Assembly: GCA_019218315.1 (NCBI GenBank)
Contig: JAHUUI010000001.1
Span: 1-64,000, forward strand
Direction: 5' to 3'
DNA: 64,000 nucleotides
From: Cardiobacteriaceae bacterium TAE3-ERU3
GTDB lineage: Bacteria > Pseudomonadota > Gammaproteobacteria > Cardiobacteriales > Cardiobacteriaceae
Both the position numbers and the translations under genes were made by a program. Every line of letters begins with the position of its first letter. The first letter of the stretch is position 1. A model generated the notes under the pieces. That model was not told the origin of the DNA, did not search any database, and saw nothing but the letters and a program-made list of their open reading frames with translations. Positions 9,716-19,036 of the stretch are shown in pieces.

Positions 9716-10273
9716 TTAATAAATAATTACTGCACGACGGTTACGCGCATAACTGTCTTCATCCGAGCCCCATACTGCCGGGCGTTCTTCGCCATAGCTC
9801 AGTACACGGATCTGATCCACACCAACACCAGCCTGCTGGAAAACATCCTTGACAGAGTACGCACGGCGCTCACCAAGGCCGATATTGTATTCACGGGTAC
9901 CACGCTCATCAGTGTGCCCCTCAAGAACAACCATAGTTTGCGGATGTTCGCGCAAATACTTGGCGTGCTCACGGATCACATTCTCAGAACGCTGGTCGAT
10001 GCGGCTACTGTCATATGAGAAATAAATCACGCGATCTTTTTCACTTGCCTGAGGGCCACCGATGACGTTGACGCCATACGCTGGATCATCATAAAAATTA
10101 CCATAGCCACTGCTTTGGCCGCCATAACTGCCATAGCTTCCAGTGCCATAGGCATCACTGCCATAAGCACCAGCTTGTCCGGCCGCAGCATTAGGATCCA
10201 CTTCATATGGCTTGCTACAAGCACTCATGACTGCAGCCAAGCCAACCATTATCAGCACAGTTTTCTTATCCAT
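9716..10273 (-). CDS. pal: Peptidoglycan-associated lipoprotein Pal
   Basis: An outer-membrane lipoprotein that binds peptidoglycan non-covalently and engages TolB. The signal peptide ends in the lipobox MSAC, with Cys near residue 19. A Gly/Tyr/Ser-rich linker follows (about 35-65) and then the OmpA-like domain (about 75-185), with YFSYDSSRID, LEGHTDERGTREYN and the terminal RNRRAV. A TTG lies in frame upstream at 10285, but GAGGAAA just before the ATG at 10273 decides the start. It sits 27 nt after tolB and 25 nt before cpoB. The 185-residue length is normal for the family. The repetitive Gly-Tyr linker is longer and more low-complexity than in E. coli. Confidence 0.95.
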   Translation of the reverse strand: MDKKTVLIMVGLAAVMSACSKPYEVDPNAAAGQAGAYGSDAYGTGSYGSYGGQSSGYGNFYDDPAYGVNVIGGPQASEKDRVIYFSYDSSRIDQRSENVIREHAKYLREHPQTMVVLEGHTDERGTREYNIGLGERRAYSVKDVFQQAGVGVDQIRVLSYGEERPAVWGSDEDSYARNRRAVIIY

Positions 10274-10300
10274 ACTTTTCCTCAAAAATCGTTCAAAATC

Positions 10301-11575
10301 TTAATTGCCGCGCAAATCCGGACCCCATGCCGGATCGCGAAGTCTCCCTGCAGGATCGCTCAGCGTCATCGCCTCGCCCCCTTGCGTATTGATCACTTTT
10401 AATACAGAACGGCCATTTTCACGCGTTGCGTAAAGAATCATCTGTCCATTAGGCGCAAAACTCGCCCCCTCATCCAACCTACCTGAAGTCAGCACGTCAA
10501 AGCGGCCACTTGCAAGATCGTATAAGCCAATTTGATAACCGCCACCGCTGCTGCGAGTCAAGACCAGCGATTTACCGTCCGGCGACAAGTCACCATTGGC
10601 TGAAAAGCCGTTACCAACCACAGCACGCTCCGCACTACCCCCTTGTCGTGCAACGCGATAAATCTGCGGGCTGCCAGCACGGTCAGAAGTGAAGTACACG
10701 TAGCGACCATCCGGAGAGAAGAATGGTTCAGTATCAATACCTGCATGATTGGTCAGGCGAGTTTTTCCGCCACTGGCCAAATCAATAATGTAGATGTCCG
10801 GGTTGTTGTTGCTCGACTGCACAAAAGCCAGACTACGGCCATCAGGAGAAAATGATGGTGCAGAGCTGATGTCATCACTCTCTGCAATCACGCGACGTGA
10901 ACCACTGGCAATATCCTGCACCACAATCTGCGAGCGATTATTGGCATAAGTCATATACGCCAAGTTACGACCATCTGGCGACCATGACGGCGACAGAATT
11001 GGCTGATTACTGGCAAAAACTTCGCGGCGGTTCGCACCATCTACATCCGAAATCATCAGCGAGTAACGGCGTGCACCATCTTTTTCCTGCTCAAGGACGT
11101 ATGCGATTGGTGTAGCAAAAGCACCACGCTGACCAGTCAATTTTTCAATAATACGATCTGCAATTTCGTGTGCCAGCTGGCGCTCACTGCTCGCCGTAAT
11201 GCGGTCATTACTCAGCACACTGGCTGCTTTAACGTCACTCAGCACTACTTGTGCTGAATTACCACCCTGCAAGCGGCCAAGCACAAGATAGTCTGCCCCA
11301 GTCTGGGCAAATGCTGGATAATCAACTTCATTTGGCGCTGCTGGGCGCATACCAATCCGCTTTGGATCAAGAGGCTGCAGTAAGCCACTTTTCTGCAGGT
11401 CGCTCGAAATCAAGAAGTCCAACTTACCACTATTGTCACCCTGAAAAGGCAAAACAACAATTGGTTGAGCTGCGCGCTGAGCACCACTGACATCAACCAC
11501 CACTTGCGCCTGTAGCGCTGACATCATGAGGCATGCTGCGCTCATGATTAAACCCCGCATTACTGTTTTCACCAT
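10301..11575 (-). CDS. tolB: Tol-Pal system beta-propeller protein TolB
   Basis: A periplasmic protein that links TolA and Pal and supports outer-membrane constriction. A signal peptide (about residues 1-23, ending LQA) precedes the N-terminal alpha/beta domain (about 24-160). A six-bladed propeller follows, made of repeated WD40-like blocks of the type SWSPDGRNLAYMTY, SFSPDGRSLAFVQS and FFSPDGRYVYFTS. Two start codons are adjacent; the second (11575) is better spaced from GAGG. The gene ends 27 nt before pal, within the operon. The 424-residue length is normal. Confidence 0.95.
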   Translation of the reverse strand: MVKTVMRGLIMSAACLMMSALQAQVVVDVSGAQRAAQPIVVLPFQGDNSGKLDFLISSDLQKSGLLQPLDPKRIGMRPAAPNEVDYPAFAQTGADYLVLGRLQGGNSAQVVLSDVKAASVLSNDRITASSERQLAHEIADRIIEKLTGQRGAFATPIAYVLEQEKDGARRYSLMISDVDGANRREVFASNQPILSPSWSPDGRNLAYMTYANNRSQIVVQDIASGSRRVIAESDDISSAPSFSPDGRSLAFVQSSNNNPDIYIIDLASGGKTRLTNHAGIDTEPFFSPDGRYVYFTSDRAGSPQIYRVARQGGSAERAVVGNGFSANGDLSPDGKSLVLTRSSGGGYQIGLYDLASGRFDVLTSGRLDEGASFAPNGQMILYATRENGRSVLKVINTQGGEAMTLSDPAGRLRDPAWGPDLRGN

Positions 11576-11661
11576 CATCTACCTCTTATGATTGTCTTGT
11601 GCCTATGATAATCAAGGCAAAAAAATAAACCAATAAATTCATTTATAAATTACGTACAAAA

Positions 11662-12843
11662 TCACAGCGTAAAGTTGAACAAGATGCCATCTTTGATGGC
11701 TGCATCACGCAGCGCCGAATTTGATGGCAGTGGCAAAGGTGATGCAGACATAATTGCATTACGCGCACTACTGTCAAACAATGGATAACCGCTGGACTTC
11801 GATAACTTCACATCCGTTACCTTACCTTGAGCATTAATCTTAATCACAAATTTAGCACTAAGATTGCTCGGAATATTTGCCGGAACACTGTAATAACGTT
11901 TGACAACGGAAAGTAGCGTTGCCGAATAAGCATCAACATCGCCCTGACCATAACCGGGAACAGCTGACTGCAAGCCATCCAAAGAAGGTGTGCCGACGTT
12001 AAGGCTGGCAAGCTTGGCCTCCGCTTCACGCGCTTCTTTGGCTTTACGCTCAGCTTCTGCTTTGGCCTTTGCCTCTGCTTCAGCCTTGGCTTTGGCTTTG
12101 GCTTCCACCTCAGCTTTCTTCTTCGCTGCTTCTTCCTCAGCTTTCTTTTTCGCAGCCGCTTCGGCTTCTGCTTTGCGCTTCGCCTCTTCGGCCTTCTTGC
12201 GCTCAGCCTCTTTTTTGCGCTCTGCTTCCGCAGCAGCTTTTTGCTTAGCTTCTTCAGCGCGGCGCTGCTCCTCAGCCTTCTTGCGCTCTGCTTCCTGTTT
12301 GGCCTGTTCTATCTTGCGTTGTTCTTCGGCTTTGCGTTTTTCAGCCTCAATACGCTTCGCCTCAGCCGCCTTTCTGGCCGCTTCTTCTGCTTGCCTTTTG
12401 GCTTCAGCCTTCCGGCGAGCCTCTTCTTGGCGACGCAGTTCCTCACGCCGTTTTTCTTCTGCAATTCGGCGCAAACGCTCTTCTTCAAGGCGCTGCTTTT
12501 CCTTCATCTCAAAATCAATATTATTCATTGTGAGATCAAGTGATGCTCCGTCAATCGCATACACACCGGATGTTGGCAATTTCTGGTCCGTTTCCGTGTA
12601 TTCAGCCTCAACAGGCATCACCGGATTAGCAGACAAATCCGGCTCGGGAAGTGACTCAGGATCTTCTGTCACTGCGCTACTCTCAGGTGTTGGCTGTGCA
12701 GCCGATGCCGGTAGTCCGATCATGGACATATCGACAAAGCGGCCAAGCAGGAAAATCAACGCCAGCAGCAATAACCCCAGCAGTGCAAACGCACCACCGA
12801 TAATGTTTTCCCAAAAATGGCGAAACGCTTTGCGTTTACTCAT
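11662..12843 (-). CDS. tolA: TolA, inner-membrane to outer-membrane coupling protein
   Basis: The energised arm of the Tol-Pal system. One N-terminal transmembrane helix (about residues 14-36) anchors it in the inner membrane. Residues about 110-275 are a long Ala/Lys/Glu-rich helical stalk with many KAEEE and KAEAE blocks, and residues about 290-393 are the globular TolA-C domain with a TonB-like SSGYPLFD segment. The ATG overlaps the tolR stop by 4 nt, which implies translational coupling. The stalk is so biased that the antisense strand reads as a long artificial Ser/Ala frame. Confidence 0.92.
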   Translation of the reverse strand: MSKRKAFRHFWENIIGGAFALLGLLLLALIFLLGRFVDMSMIGLPASAAQPTPESSAVTEDPESLPEPDLSANPVMPVEAEYTETDQKLPTSGVYAIDGASLDLTMNNIDFEMKEKQRLEEERLRRIAEEKRREELRRQEEARRKAEAKRQAEEAARKAAEAKRIEAEKRKAEEQRKIEQAKQEAERKKAEEQRRAEEAKQKAAAEAERKKEAERKKAEEAKRKAEAEAAAKKKAEEEAAKKKAEVEAKAKAKAEAEAKAKAEAERKAKEAREAEAKLASLNVGTPSLDGLQSAVPGYGQGDVDAYSATLLSVVKRYYSVPANIPSNLSAKFVIKINAQGKVTDVKLSKSSGYPLFDSSARNAIMSASPLPLPSNSALRDAAIKDGILFNFTL

Positions 12844-13289
12844 TGCTCGCCTGCATCAGGAGAAGTCGCTATACCCACAGCTTCGATGCCGTTTTTGCGC
12901 AATTCGAGCACCAAATCAAGTAAAGCATCATACGTCACACGTCGATCACCGCGCACAATGACTGGCAGTTGTGGGTACTGTTGGCGCAAAGTTGCTGCAC
13001 GCAATACAACTTCAGTCTCACTGCGCCCTTCATCACTACCATCATTAATAAAGTAATTGCCGTTTTCATCAATCGTCAGCACTAATGGCTGTTGGCCTTC
13101 AGGCAGCCCGTCCGGCATTTCAAATGCTTCTCCTGGCGCAACCGGTAACTGCACTTCGACCGTCTGATTAATTAGCGGTGCCGCAATCATAAAAATAACT
13201 AAAAGCACCAGCATGACGTCGATATACGGCACAACGTTCATCTCTGCTTTTACTCGCCGACCACGCCGGCTACGACGCAACTTCATCAT
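12840..13289 (-). CDS. tolR: TolR, ExbD-family proton-channel subunit
   Basis: With TolQ it forms the proton-driven motor that energises TolA. It has a basic N-terminus and a single transmembrane helix at about residues 21-43 containing the functional Asp (MNVVPYIDVMLVLLVIFM). A periplasmic ExbD-fold domain follows. At 149 residues it is the usual length. Its two adjacent ATGs overlap the tolQ stop, and its own stop overlaps the tolA start, so the three are translationally coupled. Confidence 0.95.
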   Translation of the reverse strand: MMKLRRSRRGRRVKAEMNVVPYIDVMLVLLVIFMIAAPLINQTVEVQLPVAPGEAFEMPDGLPEGQQPLVLTIDENGNYFINDGSDEGRSETEVVLRAATLRQQYPQLPVIVRGDRRVTYDALLDLVLELRKNGIEAVGIATSPDAGEQ

Positions 13290-13981
13290 GGCTTAGAGAG
13301 TTTTTCGCGGGCGGTAAGGATTTGGCGCTGCAATACATTGGCAAATTCTTCAATAAAAGCCTCGTATTCAACGGCCAAGCGCTCGGATTTACCAATAAAA
13401 AAGTTATATGCCAACACTGATGGAATTGCTGCCAACAAACCAATTGCTGTCGCGATCAAGGCCTCTGCAATACCCGGTGCAACGCTGGCAATGCTTGCCT
13501 GCTGATTACTCCCGCCAAGAGCAATAAATGAATTCATGATCCCGTAGACCGTGCCTAACAAACCAATATAAGGCGCAGATGAGCCAAACGTGGCGAGCAT
13601 ATTGAGTGATTTTTCTTGTCGCGTACATTCGCGAGAATAAGCAGCTTCCATCGCGCGGCGACAATTACCCACAATCACATCAGGCTGATTCAGATGGCTT
13701 GATTTAAAATGTTTGAACTCACGGAATCCTTCCGTAAACATACGCTCAATGCATTCCGCATCACGCTCAAGATAATGCTCATAGAGCTTTTGCAAATCTT
13801 TACTGTGCCAGAATGCCTGAGTAAAGCGCCTGACCTTGCGTTGCAAGCGATCAAACTGAACCCATTTTTTCCCGGTAATGAACAGCGTCAGTAAGAACAT
13901 GCCAAACAGCACTGCCATCAGCACCTGCACAAACAGGCTGGCCTGACCAATCAAATGAGGAATCGATAATCCGCTGTGCAA
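13286..13981 (-). CDS. tolQ: TolQ, MotA/ExbB-family proton-channel subunit (TTG start)
   Basis: The inner-membrane scaffold of the TolQR motor. Three transmembrane regions are seen: about residues 12-35, then a pair at about 132-160 and 167-200. The ExbB family signature lies around GLLGTVYGIMNSFIALG and IAEALIATAIGLLAAIPSV. The only start that keeps the first helix is TTG at 13981. It has AGGGAG 6 nt upstream, and no ATG or GTG alternative is available before residue 23. A rare start may keep TolQ low relative to the stalk protein, though that is inference. It is the first tol gene; ybgC, often found just upstream in enterics, is absent. Confidence 0.92.
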   Translation of the reverse strand: MHSGLSIPHLIGQASLFVQVLMAVLFGMFLLTLFITGKKWVQFDRLQRKVRRFTQAFWHSKDLQKLYEHYLERDAECIERMFTEGFREFKHFKSSHLNQPDVIVGNCRRAMEAAYSRECTRQEKSLNMLATFGSSAPYIGLLGTVYGIMNSFIALGGSNQQASIASVAPGIAEALIATAIGLLAAIPSVLAYNFFIGKSERLAVEYEAFIEEFANVLQRQILTAREKLSKP

Positions 13982-14068
13982 AGTGAACTCCCTGATCTAC
14001 GGATAAAGGGAGTATTATACGATACGCATGGCAAAAAACGAGCCAGCGTACATGGCATTTTTTTCACC

Positions 14069-15088
14069 TCAATCGCTATCGCGCTCAGGTGGCGTCAAAC
14101 CAAGGTGTTGATAAGCACGTGCAGTTGCCATGCGCCCGCGCGGCGTGCGCTGCAGAAAGCCATTTTGAATCAGGTATGGCTCAACCACATCTTCCAGCGT
14201 ACCGCGTTCTTCGCCGACGCTTGCCGCCAGCGTATCAAGGCCCACCGGTCCGCCGGCAAAGTGATGAATAATGCGCTCGAGCAAACGGCGGTCAAGCTCG
14301 TCAAAGCCCAGCGCATCAATGGCCAACAGTTGCAAGGCTTCATCCGCACTTTGTTTACTGACCACACTATTGGCGCGCACCTCGGCATAATCCCGCACCC
14401 GACGCAGTAATCGGTTAGCAATACGTGGCGTACCGCGTGAGCGCTTGCCAATTTCCGCTGCACCAGCAGGTTCAATCGGCACACCAAGCAATTTTGCAGC
14501 ACGCATAACGATACTGGTCAGTTCTTCATCACTGTAAAACTTGAGGTTCTGGGTAATACCAAAGCGATCGCGCAACGGTGCAGTAAGCAAGCCACTGCGC
14601 GTGGTTGCACCAACCAGCGTAAATGGTGGCAAATCAAGCTTGACTGAGCGTGCCGCAGGACCTTCACCGATCATGATGTCAATTTGGAAATCTTCCATCG
14701 CTGGATAGAGTACTTCTTCTACCGCAGGAGAAAGACGGTGAATTTCATCGATAAACAGCACATCGTGTGGCTCAAGGTTGGTCAGAATAGCGGCAAGGTC
14801 GCCCGCTTTATCAAGAATAGGGCCAGATGTCTGACGCAAGCTTACGCCCAACTCACCGGCAATGATCCCCGCTAATGTGGTTTTGCCCAGCCCTGGTGGA
14901 CCAAAGAGCAACACATGATCGAGTGCTTCACGCCGCGCCAGAGTTGCTTCGATAAAGATACCAAGCTGTGATTTTAGCGTATCCTGCCCAATGTAATCTG
15001 CAAGACGCTTGGGACGCACTGCACGCTCAATGGCCTGCTCGTCATTACCAAGAATATCGCCTTGTAGCAGGCGGTCAGATTCGATCAT
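14069..15088 (-). CDS. ruvB: Holliday junction branch-migration ATPase RuvB
   Basis: A hexameric AAA+ motor that drives branch migration of Holliday junctions with RuvA. Walker A is GPPGLGKT at residues 63-70, Walker B is LFIDE at about 111-115, and sensor 1 is the GATTRSG segment near 160. A winged-helix C-terminal domain follows, ending about residue 330. The 339-residue length is standard. The ATG overlaps the ruvA stop by 4 nt, and tolQ starts 87 nt further on. The unit is yebC-ruvC-ruvA-ruvB. Confidence 0.97.
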   Translation of the reverse strand: MIESDRLLQGDILGNDEQAIERAVRPKRLADYIGQDTLKSQLGIFIEATLARREALDHVLLFGPPGLGKTTLAGIIAGELGVSLRQTSGPILDKAGDLAAILTNLEPHDVLFIDEIHRLSPAVEEVLYPAMEDFQIDIMIGEGPAARSVKLDLPPFTLVGATTRSGLLTAPLRDRFGITQNLKFYSDEELTSIVMRAAKLLGVPIEPAGAAEIGKRSRGTPRIANRLLRRVRDYAEVRANSVVSKQSADEALQLLAIDALGFDELDRRLLERIIHHFAGGPVGLDTLAASVGEERGTLEDVVEPYLIQNGFLQRTPRGRMATARAYQHLGLTPPERDSD

Positions 15089-15723
15089 TGACTACCCCGT
15101 GGCAATTGCTTTTTCAATACAGCACGCAGTAATTGATCCGTACTCGGTGCTTCACCATCGGTAAAATCACGCAAAGCTGTTTCAACCATAGTCGCAGCGA
15201 TATTGGATTTATAGCCCAAAGCAACCAGCGCTTCTTCAGTTTCCAATGCCGCACCACCATAAGGCGTATGCGCCATATCTGCGTCAGTACTGCCAATATC
15301 ACTGACTGAAACAGCCGCAAATTGTTTCCCGACACGGTCATTGAGCTCAATCAACAGGCGTTCGGCGGTCTTCTTGCCAACACCGGGCAGCTTGACCAAC
15401 GCTGCACTATTTTGCTCACGCACCACGCGCACAAAGGCCTCGACGCTGAATCCAGACAGGATCAACAAGCCGATTTTTGGCCCAATACCACTGACACGGA
15501 TTACTTCACGAAAAAGCTGGCGCTGCGCCAATGAGTTGAAGCCATAGAGATAATGCCCATCTTCGCGTACAGCATGATGGACGAATAGCGCTGCTTCCCG
15601 CCCTTCTCCGAGTTGCTCAATGACAGATACGGGTACGCTCAATTCATAACCGACACCACCCGTCTCCACAATCACCATATTCGCCTGCTTGACGACCACT
15701 GTTCCGCGTAAATAACCAATCAT
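15085..15723 (-). CDS. ruvA: Holliday junction DNA-binding protein RuvA
   Basis: A tetrameric protein that binds four-way junctions and loads RuvB. It has an N-terminal OB fold (MIGYLRGTV to about residue 62), two helix-hairpin-helix motifs ([31 protein letters not shown]) and a C-terminal RuvB-contacting domain after a flexible linker. It is 212 residues long. It starts 1 nt after the ruvC stop codon and overlaps ruvB by 4 nt, so the three resolvasome genes are tightly coupled. Confidence 0.97.
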   Translation of the reverse strand: MIGYLRGTVVVKQANMVIVETGGVGYELSVPVSVIEQLGEGREAALFVHHAVREDGHYLYGFNSLAQRQLFREVIRVSGIGPKIGLLILSGFSVEAFVRVVREQNSAALVKLPGVGKKTAERLLIELNDRVGKQFAAVSVSDIGSTDADMAHTPYGGAALETEEALVALGYKSNIAATMVETALRDFTDGEAPSTDQLLRAVLKKQLPRGSQ

Positions 15724-15724
15724 C

Positions 15725-16252
15725 TCAAGCCTCCCAGGCCGTATTCAAGCCACCGCGCTGTTGTCTGCGCGCAGTTTGCAAGTGATGCGCATGGGTCACG
15801 GCCACCGCCAATGCGTCTGCGGCATCACTCTGAATTTTTCCACTACGCCCGAGCAGGATTTTCACCATATGCTGCACCTGCGTTTTGTCCGCGCCGCCTT
15901 TACCAACCACAGCCTGCTTGATGCTTTTCGCTGCATATTCGCTAACTGGCAACTGCGCGAGCACCGCAGCACAAATCGCCACACCGCGCGCCTGCCCCAG
16001 CTTTAATGCCGAATTCGGATTTTTATGCACAAAAATCGCTTCTATCGCAAATTCCTGCGGGCGGTATTGGCGTACCAATTCTTCAATGGCCTGATGAATC
16101 ATCATCAAGCGCAATGGCATCTCTTCAGATGCCAAACGCACGCAACCACTATCGACATAGCTCACCGTCGAACCACAGACATCGACAATACCGTAGCCGG
16201 TAACGCGTGAGCCGGGGTCGATGCCGAGAATACGGCGCGTGGTTGCTGTCAT
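15725..16252 (-). CDS. ruvC: Holliday junction resolvase RuvC
   Basis: The endonuclease that cleaves Holliday junctions symmetrically. The acidic catalytic set is visible: D12 in GIDPGSRVTGYG, E71 in AIEAIFVHKN, and D143/D146 in SDAADALAVAVTHAHH. The length is 175 residues. It lies 3 nt after yebC and directly before ruvA. Confidence 0.97.
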   Translation of the reverse strand: MTATTRRILGIDPGSRVTGYGIVDVCGSTVSYVDSGCVRLASEEMPLRLMMIHQAIEELVRQYRPQEFAIEAIFVHKNPNSALKLGQARGVAICAAVLAQLPVSEYAAKSIKQAVVGKGGADKTQVQHMVKILLGRSGKIQSDAADALAVAVTHAHHLQTARRQQRGGLNTAWEA

Positions 16253-16255
16253 GAT

Positions 16256-16990
16256 TTAGCCGTTAAAATCTTCAGGGAAGTCAGCGTTGGTGTAAACGTT
16301 TTGAGTGTCATCCAATTCTTCAAGGCGATCAATCAAGCGCATCACTTTCTCAGCGTCGTCGGCTGATACTGGCGACAGATTTTCTGCACGCATGGTGACT
16401 TCGCTGTCATCAGGGACAAAGCCAGCTTTTTCCATCGTTTCATACACTGCGGCGTAATCTTCTGGTGTGGTCAGTACTTCAGCCGTACCATCTTCAAATT
16501 CAACGTCTTCTGCGCCGCCTTCGAGTGCCGCTTCCATCAGTGCATCTTCATCACTAACGGTTTCGTAAAACAACACACCGCGCTCGCTGAACTGGAAGGC
16601 TACCGAACCGGACGTGCCGAGGTTGCCACCTGCTTTTGAAAAGGCATGGCGTACTTCACTCACGGTGCGGTTCTTGTTGTCGGTCAAGCAGTCGACCATT
16701 ACCGCAACGCCGCCCGGGCCGTAGCCTTCATAGCGAATTTCATCCATCTGTTGCCCATCAAGTTCACCAGCACCGCGCTTGATCGCACGCTCCATGGTGT
16801 CCTTAGGCATGTTTTCAGCCTGTGCTTTGGTGATCGCGAGGCGCAGACGTGGGTTGCTGTCTACATCAGAACCGCCTGCACGCGCTGCCACGGTCAGTTC
16901 CCGGATTAAACGGGTAAAGACCTTGCCGCGCTTGGCATCTTCTTTGGCTTTTTTGTGTTTAATGTTGGCCCACTTACTGTGTCCTGCCAT
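16256..16990 (-). CDS. yebC: YebC/PmpR-family protein
   Basis: A conserved cytoplasmic protein long annotated as a DNA-binding regulator; members of the family also act in translation. It begins with the hallmark [16 protein letters not shown]. The acidic middle domain has [19 protein letters not shown] and the family's typical C-terminal [15 protein letters not shown]. The length is 244 residues, standard for YebC. It opens the ruvCAB unit. An inverted repeat rich in GCGCGA lies at about 17027-17063, upstream of its start. Confidence 0.95.
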   Translation of the reverse strand: MAGHSKWANIKHKKAKEDAKRGKVFTRLIRELTVAARAGGSDVDSNPRLRLAITKAQAENMPKDTMERAIKRGAGELDGQQMDEIRYEGYGPGGVAVMVDCLTDNKNRTVSEVRHAFSKAGGNLGTSGSVAFQFSERGVLFYETVSDEDALMEAALEGGAEDVEFEDGTAEVLTTPEDYAAVYETMEKAGFVPDDSEVTMRAENLSPVSADDAEKVMRLIDRLEELDDTQNVYTNADFPEDFNG

Positions 16991-17080
16991 AAAGTCTCTC
17001 CATTGTTGTTATAACTGCTACGCGTTGCGCGCGAAGCACTGCCTGAAACGGCAAATCGCGCATTTTAACCTGAAAAGCGG

Positions 17081-18001
17081 TTATTTGTCCGCATCAAACG
17101 ATGGATTATCCGCTACTTCGTCATACTGAGCGACCAACATTGCGCTGAGCATAAAGCCACTGCCAAGCAGCATCAGCGGTGTAACCAGCTCACTGAGGAA
17201 CAACCAGCCAAACAGCAAGGCAAATACCGCTTCGAGCGACAAAATAATCGCAGCATGCGCAGCAGGCACACGACACTGCCCAACTGACTGCATAAAAAAT
17301 GCCAATGCTGACGAACCAATACCGGTAAACGCCAAATCCCACGCAGTAAAGTGCAGTAATTCAAAATCCAATACACCGCTGATACCGCTTTGTGACAATA
17401 CCCCGATGATGCTCAATACTGCTACCGTACCAATCTGCATCACTGAAAAAGCAAGAATGTCGCAATGGCGCACCGCCAGCCCCGTCCACAGTACTTGTAG
17501 CGTCCAGCACACAGTGCCAATCAGCGTCACGCTGTCGCCGATGTTCCAATTCAGCGCTGCACTGTCACTGCGAATACCAGCAAAGCAGTACAGACCAATC
17601 GCGGCGAGTATCACCGCAGCAACCGTTGCTTTACCGGCACGCATACCAAACAACAAGCCAACGACCGGCACCAACACCACATACAATCCGGTCAAAAAAC
17701 CCGACTTACCCGCGGTTGTATGAGCCAATCCCCACTGCTGCGCCATCATGCCACCAAACATCAGCAAGCCACCGACGATTCCGAACAGTGGGAAACGGCC
17801 ATGGCTTGCTCGCGGACGAAGCTGCTGTAAAACAAACCAGCACGCGCCTAAAAACAGAGTCGCAATACTAAAGCGCCACGCATTGAACCACAGCGCTGTC
17901 GTTGCTTGCGCGGCGTGGCGTTGAAAAATAAATGCCAGACCAAACAGCATTGCTGTCAGCAATAAAGCTGCGTGTCCACGATTGTAATTAAGCACTTTCA
18001 T
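17081..18001 (-). CDS. EamA/DMT-family inner-membrane exporter
   Basis: A 306-residue protein with ten predicted hydrophobic segments forming two EamA repeats (about residues 10-145 and 155-295). It carries typical family elements such as the GLAFIFQRHA start and SLEAVFALLFGWLFLSE near the end. These proteins export amino acids, drugs or other metabolites; the substrate cannot be told. The ATG at 18001 begins MKVLNYNRGH. It lies 90 nt upstream of yebC on the same strand and downstream of the secDF terminator, so it may share transcripts with yebC-ruv. Confidence 0.85.
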   Translation of the reverse strand: MKVLNYNRGHAALLLTAMLFGLAFIFQRHAAQATTALWFNAWRFSIATLFLGACWFVLQQLRPRASHGRFPLFGIVGGLLMFGGMMAQQWGLAHTTAGKSGFLTGLYVVLVPVVGLLFGMRAGKATVAAVILAAIGLYCFAGIRSDSAALNWNIGDSVTLIGTVCWTLQVLWTGLAVRHCDILAFSVMQIGTVAVLSIIGVLSQSGISGVLDFELLHFTAWDLAFTGIGSSALAFFMQSVGQCRVPAAHAAIILSLEAVFALLFGWLFLSELVTPLMLLGSGFMLSAMLVAQYDEVADNPSFDADK

Positions 18002-18010
18002 GATGTTGCC

Positions 18011-18062
18011 TATAAAAAATAAAGCGGCTCAAGCTGCGCCATATTGCCACAATCTTGAGCCG
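18011..18062 (-). terminator. Rho-independent terminator after secF
   Basis: CGGCTCAAG (18025-18033) pairs perfectly with CTTGAGCCG (18054-18062) across a 20-nt loop. Read on the minus strand the stem is followed by CTTTATTTTTTAT, a U-rich tail. It lies 46 nt after the secF stop. Confidence 0.7.
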
Positions 18063-18108
18063 AATTGAGTCTGAAGCAACCGAAGTGGCTTCATATTTCT
18101 ATGATACG

Positions 18109-19029
18109 TTACGGCAGTTCATCAACAACTTCCTTCTGCTTCGGTAACAAATCTTCATGGCGTACCCCAAGGGTATCAACCAATGAACTTGCCACGAAAA
18201 TAGACGAATACGTCCCGAAAACGACACCAAAGATCAGTGCAGCTGCAAAACCAAACAGTGTTTCGCCGCCAAAGATCAGCAGTGCCAATACCGCAAGCAA
18301 TGTGGTCAAGCCAGTGACGATGGTACGCGCCAAAGTCTGGTTCACCGAGATATCGATGATATGACGCGGCGTCTCATTACCAAGCTTGAGAAAGTTTTCA
18401 CGAATACGGTCATAGACGACCACCGTATCGTTAACCGAATAACCAAGCACTGCAAGCAGCGCGGCGAGTACCGTGAGGTCAAATGTCCACTGCGTCAGTG
18501 CAAACAAGCCGGCTGTAACGATAACATCGTGAATCTGTGCGACCACGGCACCAACAGCAAACTTCCATTCAAAGCGCAAGCTCAAGTAAACGATCATACC
18601 GATACTGGCAAAAATGAACGCCGTGATGCCTTTCTCAATCAGCTCAGCTTTATACTGACCACCAATTTTTGCTTGCCCAAGTAGTTTGATTTCTGGCTCT
18701 TGTGCACGCAAGGTAGAGACGATCTCACCCATCGTGTCGTCACTGCTGATGCCTTCTTTCTCGGCAAAACGGATCTGTACATCACGAGATGAACCGTACT
18801 GCACCACAGTTGCATCAGGGTGGATCTCATCAACCATACGGCGAATTTCTGGAATATTGGCCGTGTTTGGATATTGCAGCTCAATGGTGGCACCACCAGT
18901 AAACTCAAGACCAAAATTAAAACCACGCACCAAAATCAAGATGATACATGCAGTCGTCAGGATCGCCGAGAATAGCAGGCCTTTGCGGCCATACTTCATA
19001 AACGGAATAAATGGCAGATTAAATTTCAT
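18109..19029 (-). CDS. secF: Protein translocase subunit SecF
   Basis: With SecD it forms the proton-driven RND-type accessory that pulls preproteins through SecYEG on the periplasmic side. It has a first transmembrane helix near residues 18-36, the periplasmic P1-like domain starting GLEFTGGATIELQY, and five further helices with the SVNDTVVVYDRIREN signature. The length is 306 residues. GAGG precedes the ATG by 5 nt. It starts 7 nt after secD. Confidence 0.96.
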   Translation of the reverse strand: MKFNLPFIPFMKYGRKGLLFSAILTTACIILILVRGFNFGLEFTGGATIELQYPNTANIPEIRRMVDEIHPDATVVQYGSSRDVQIRFAEKEGISSDDTMGEIVSTLRAQEPEIKLLGQAKIGGQYKAELIEKGITAFIFASIGMIVYLSLRFEWKFAVGAVVAQIHDVIVTAGLFALTQWTFDLTVLAALLAVLGYSVNDTVVVYDRIRENFLKLGNETPRHIIDISVNQTLARTIVTGLTTLLAVLALLIFGGETLFGFAAALIFGVVFGTYSSIFVASSLVDTLGVRHEDLLPKQKEVVDELP

Positions 19030-19036
19030 CTCGGCC

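Noticed and set aside
11990-12961. A 323-codon Ser/Ala-rich open frame opposite tolA
   Set aside because: It is the antisense of the Ala/Lys/Glu-rich TolA stalk. Codon bias of the stalk removes stops; it has no domain or ribosome-binding site.
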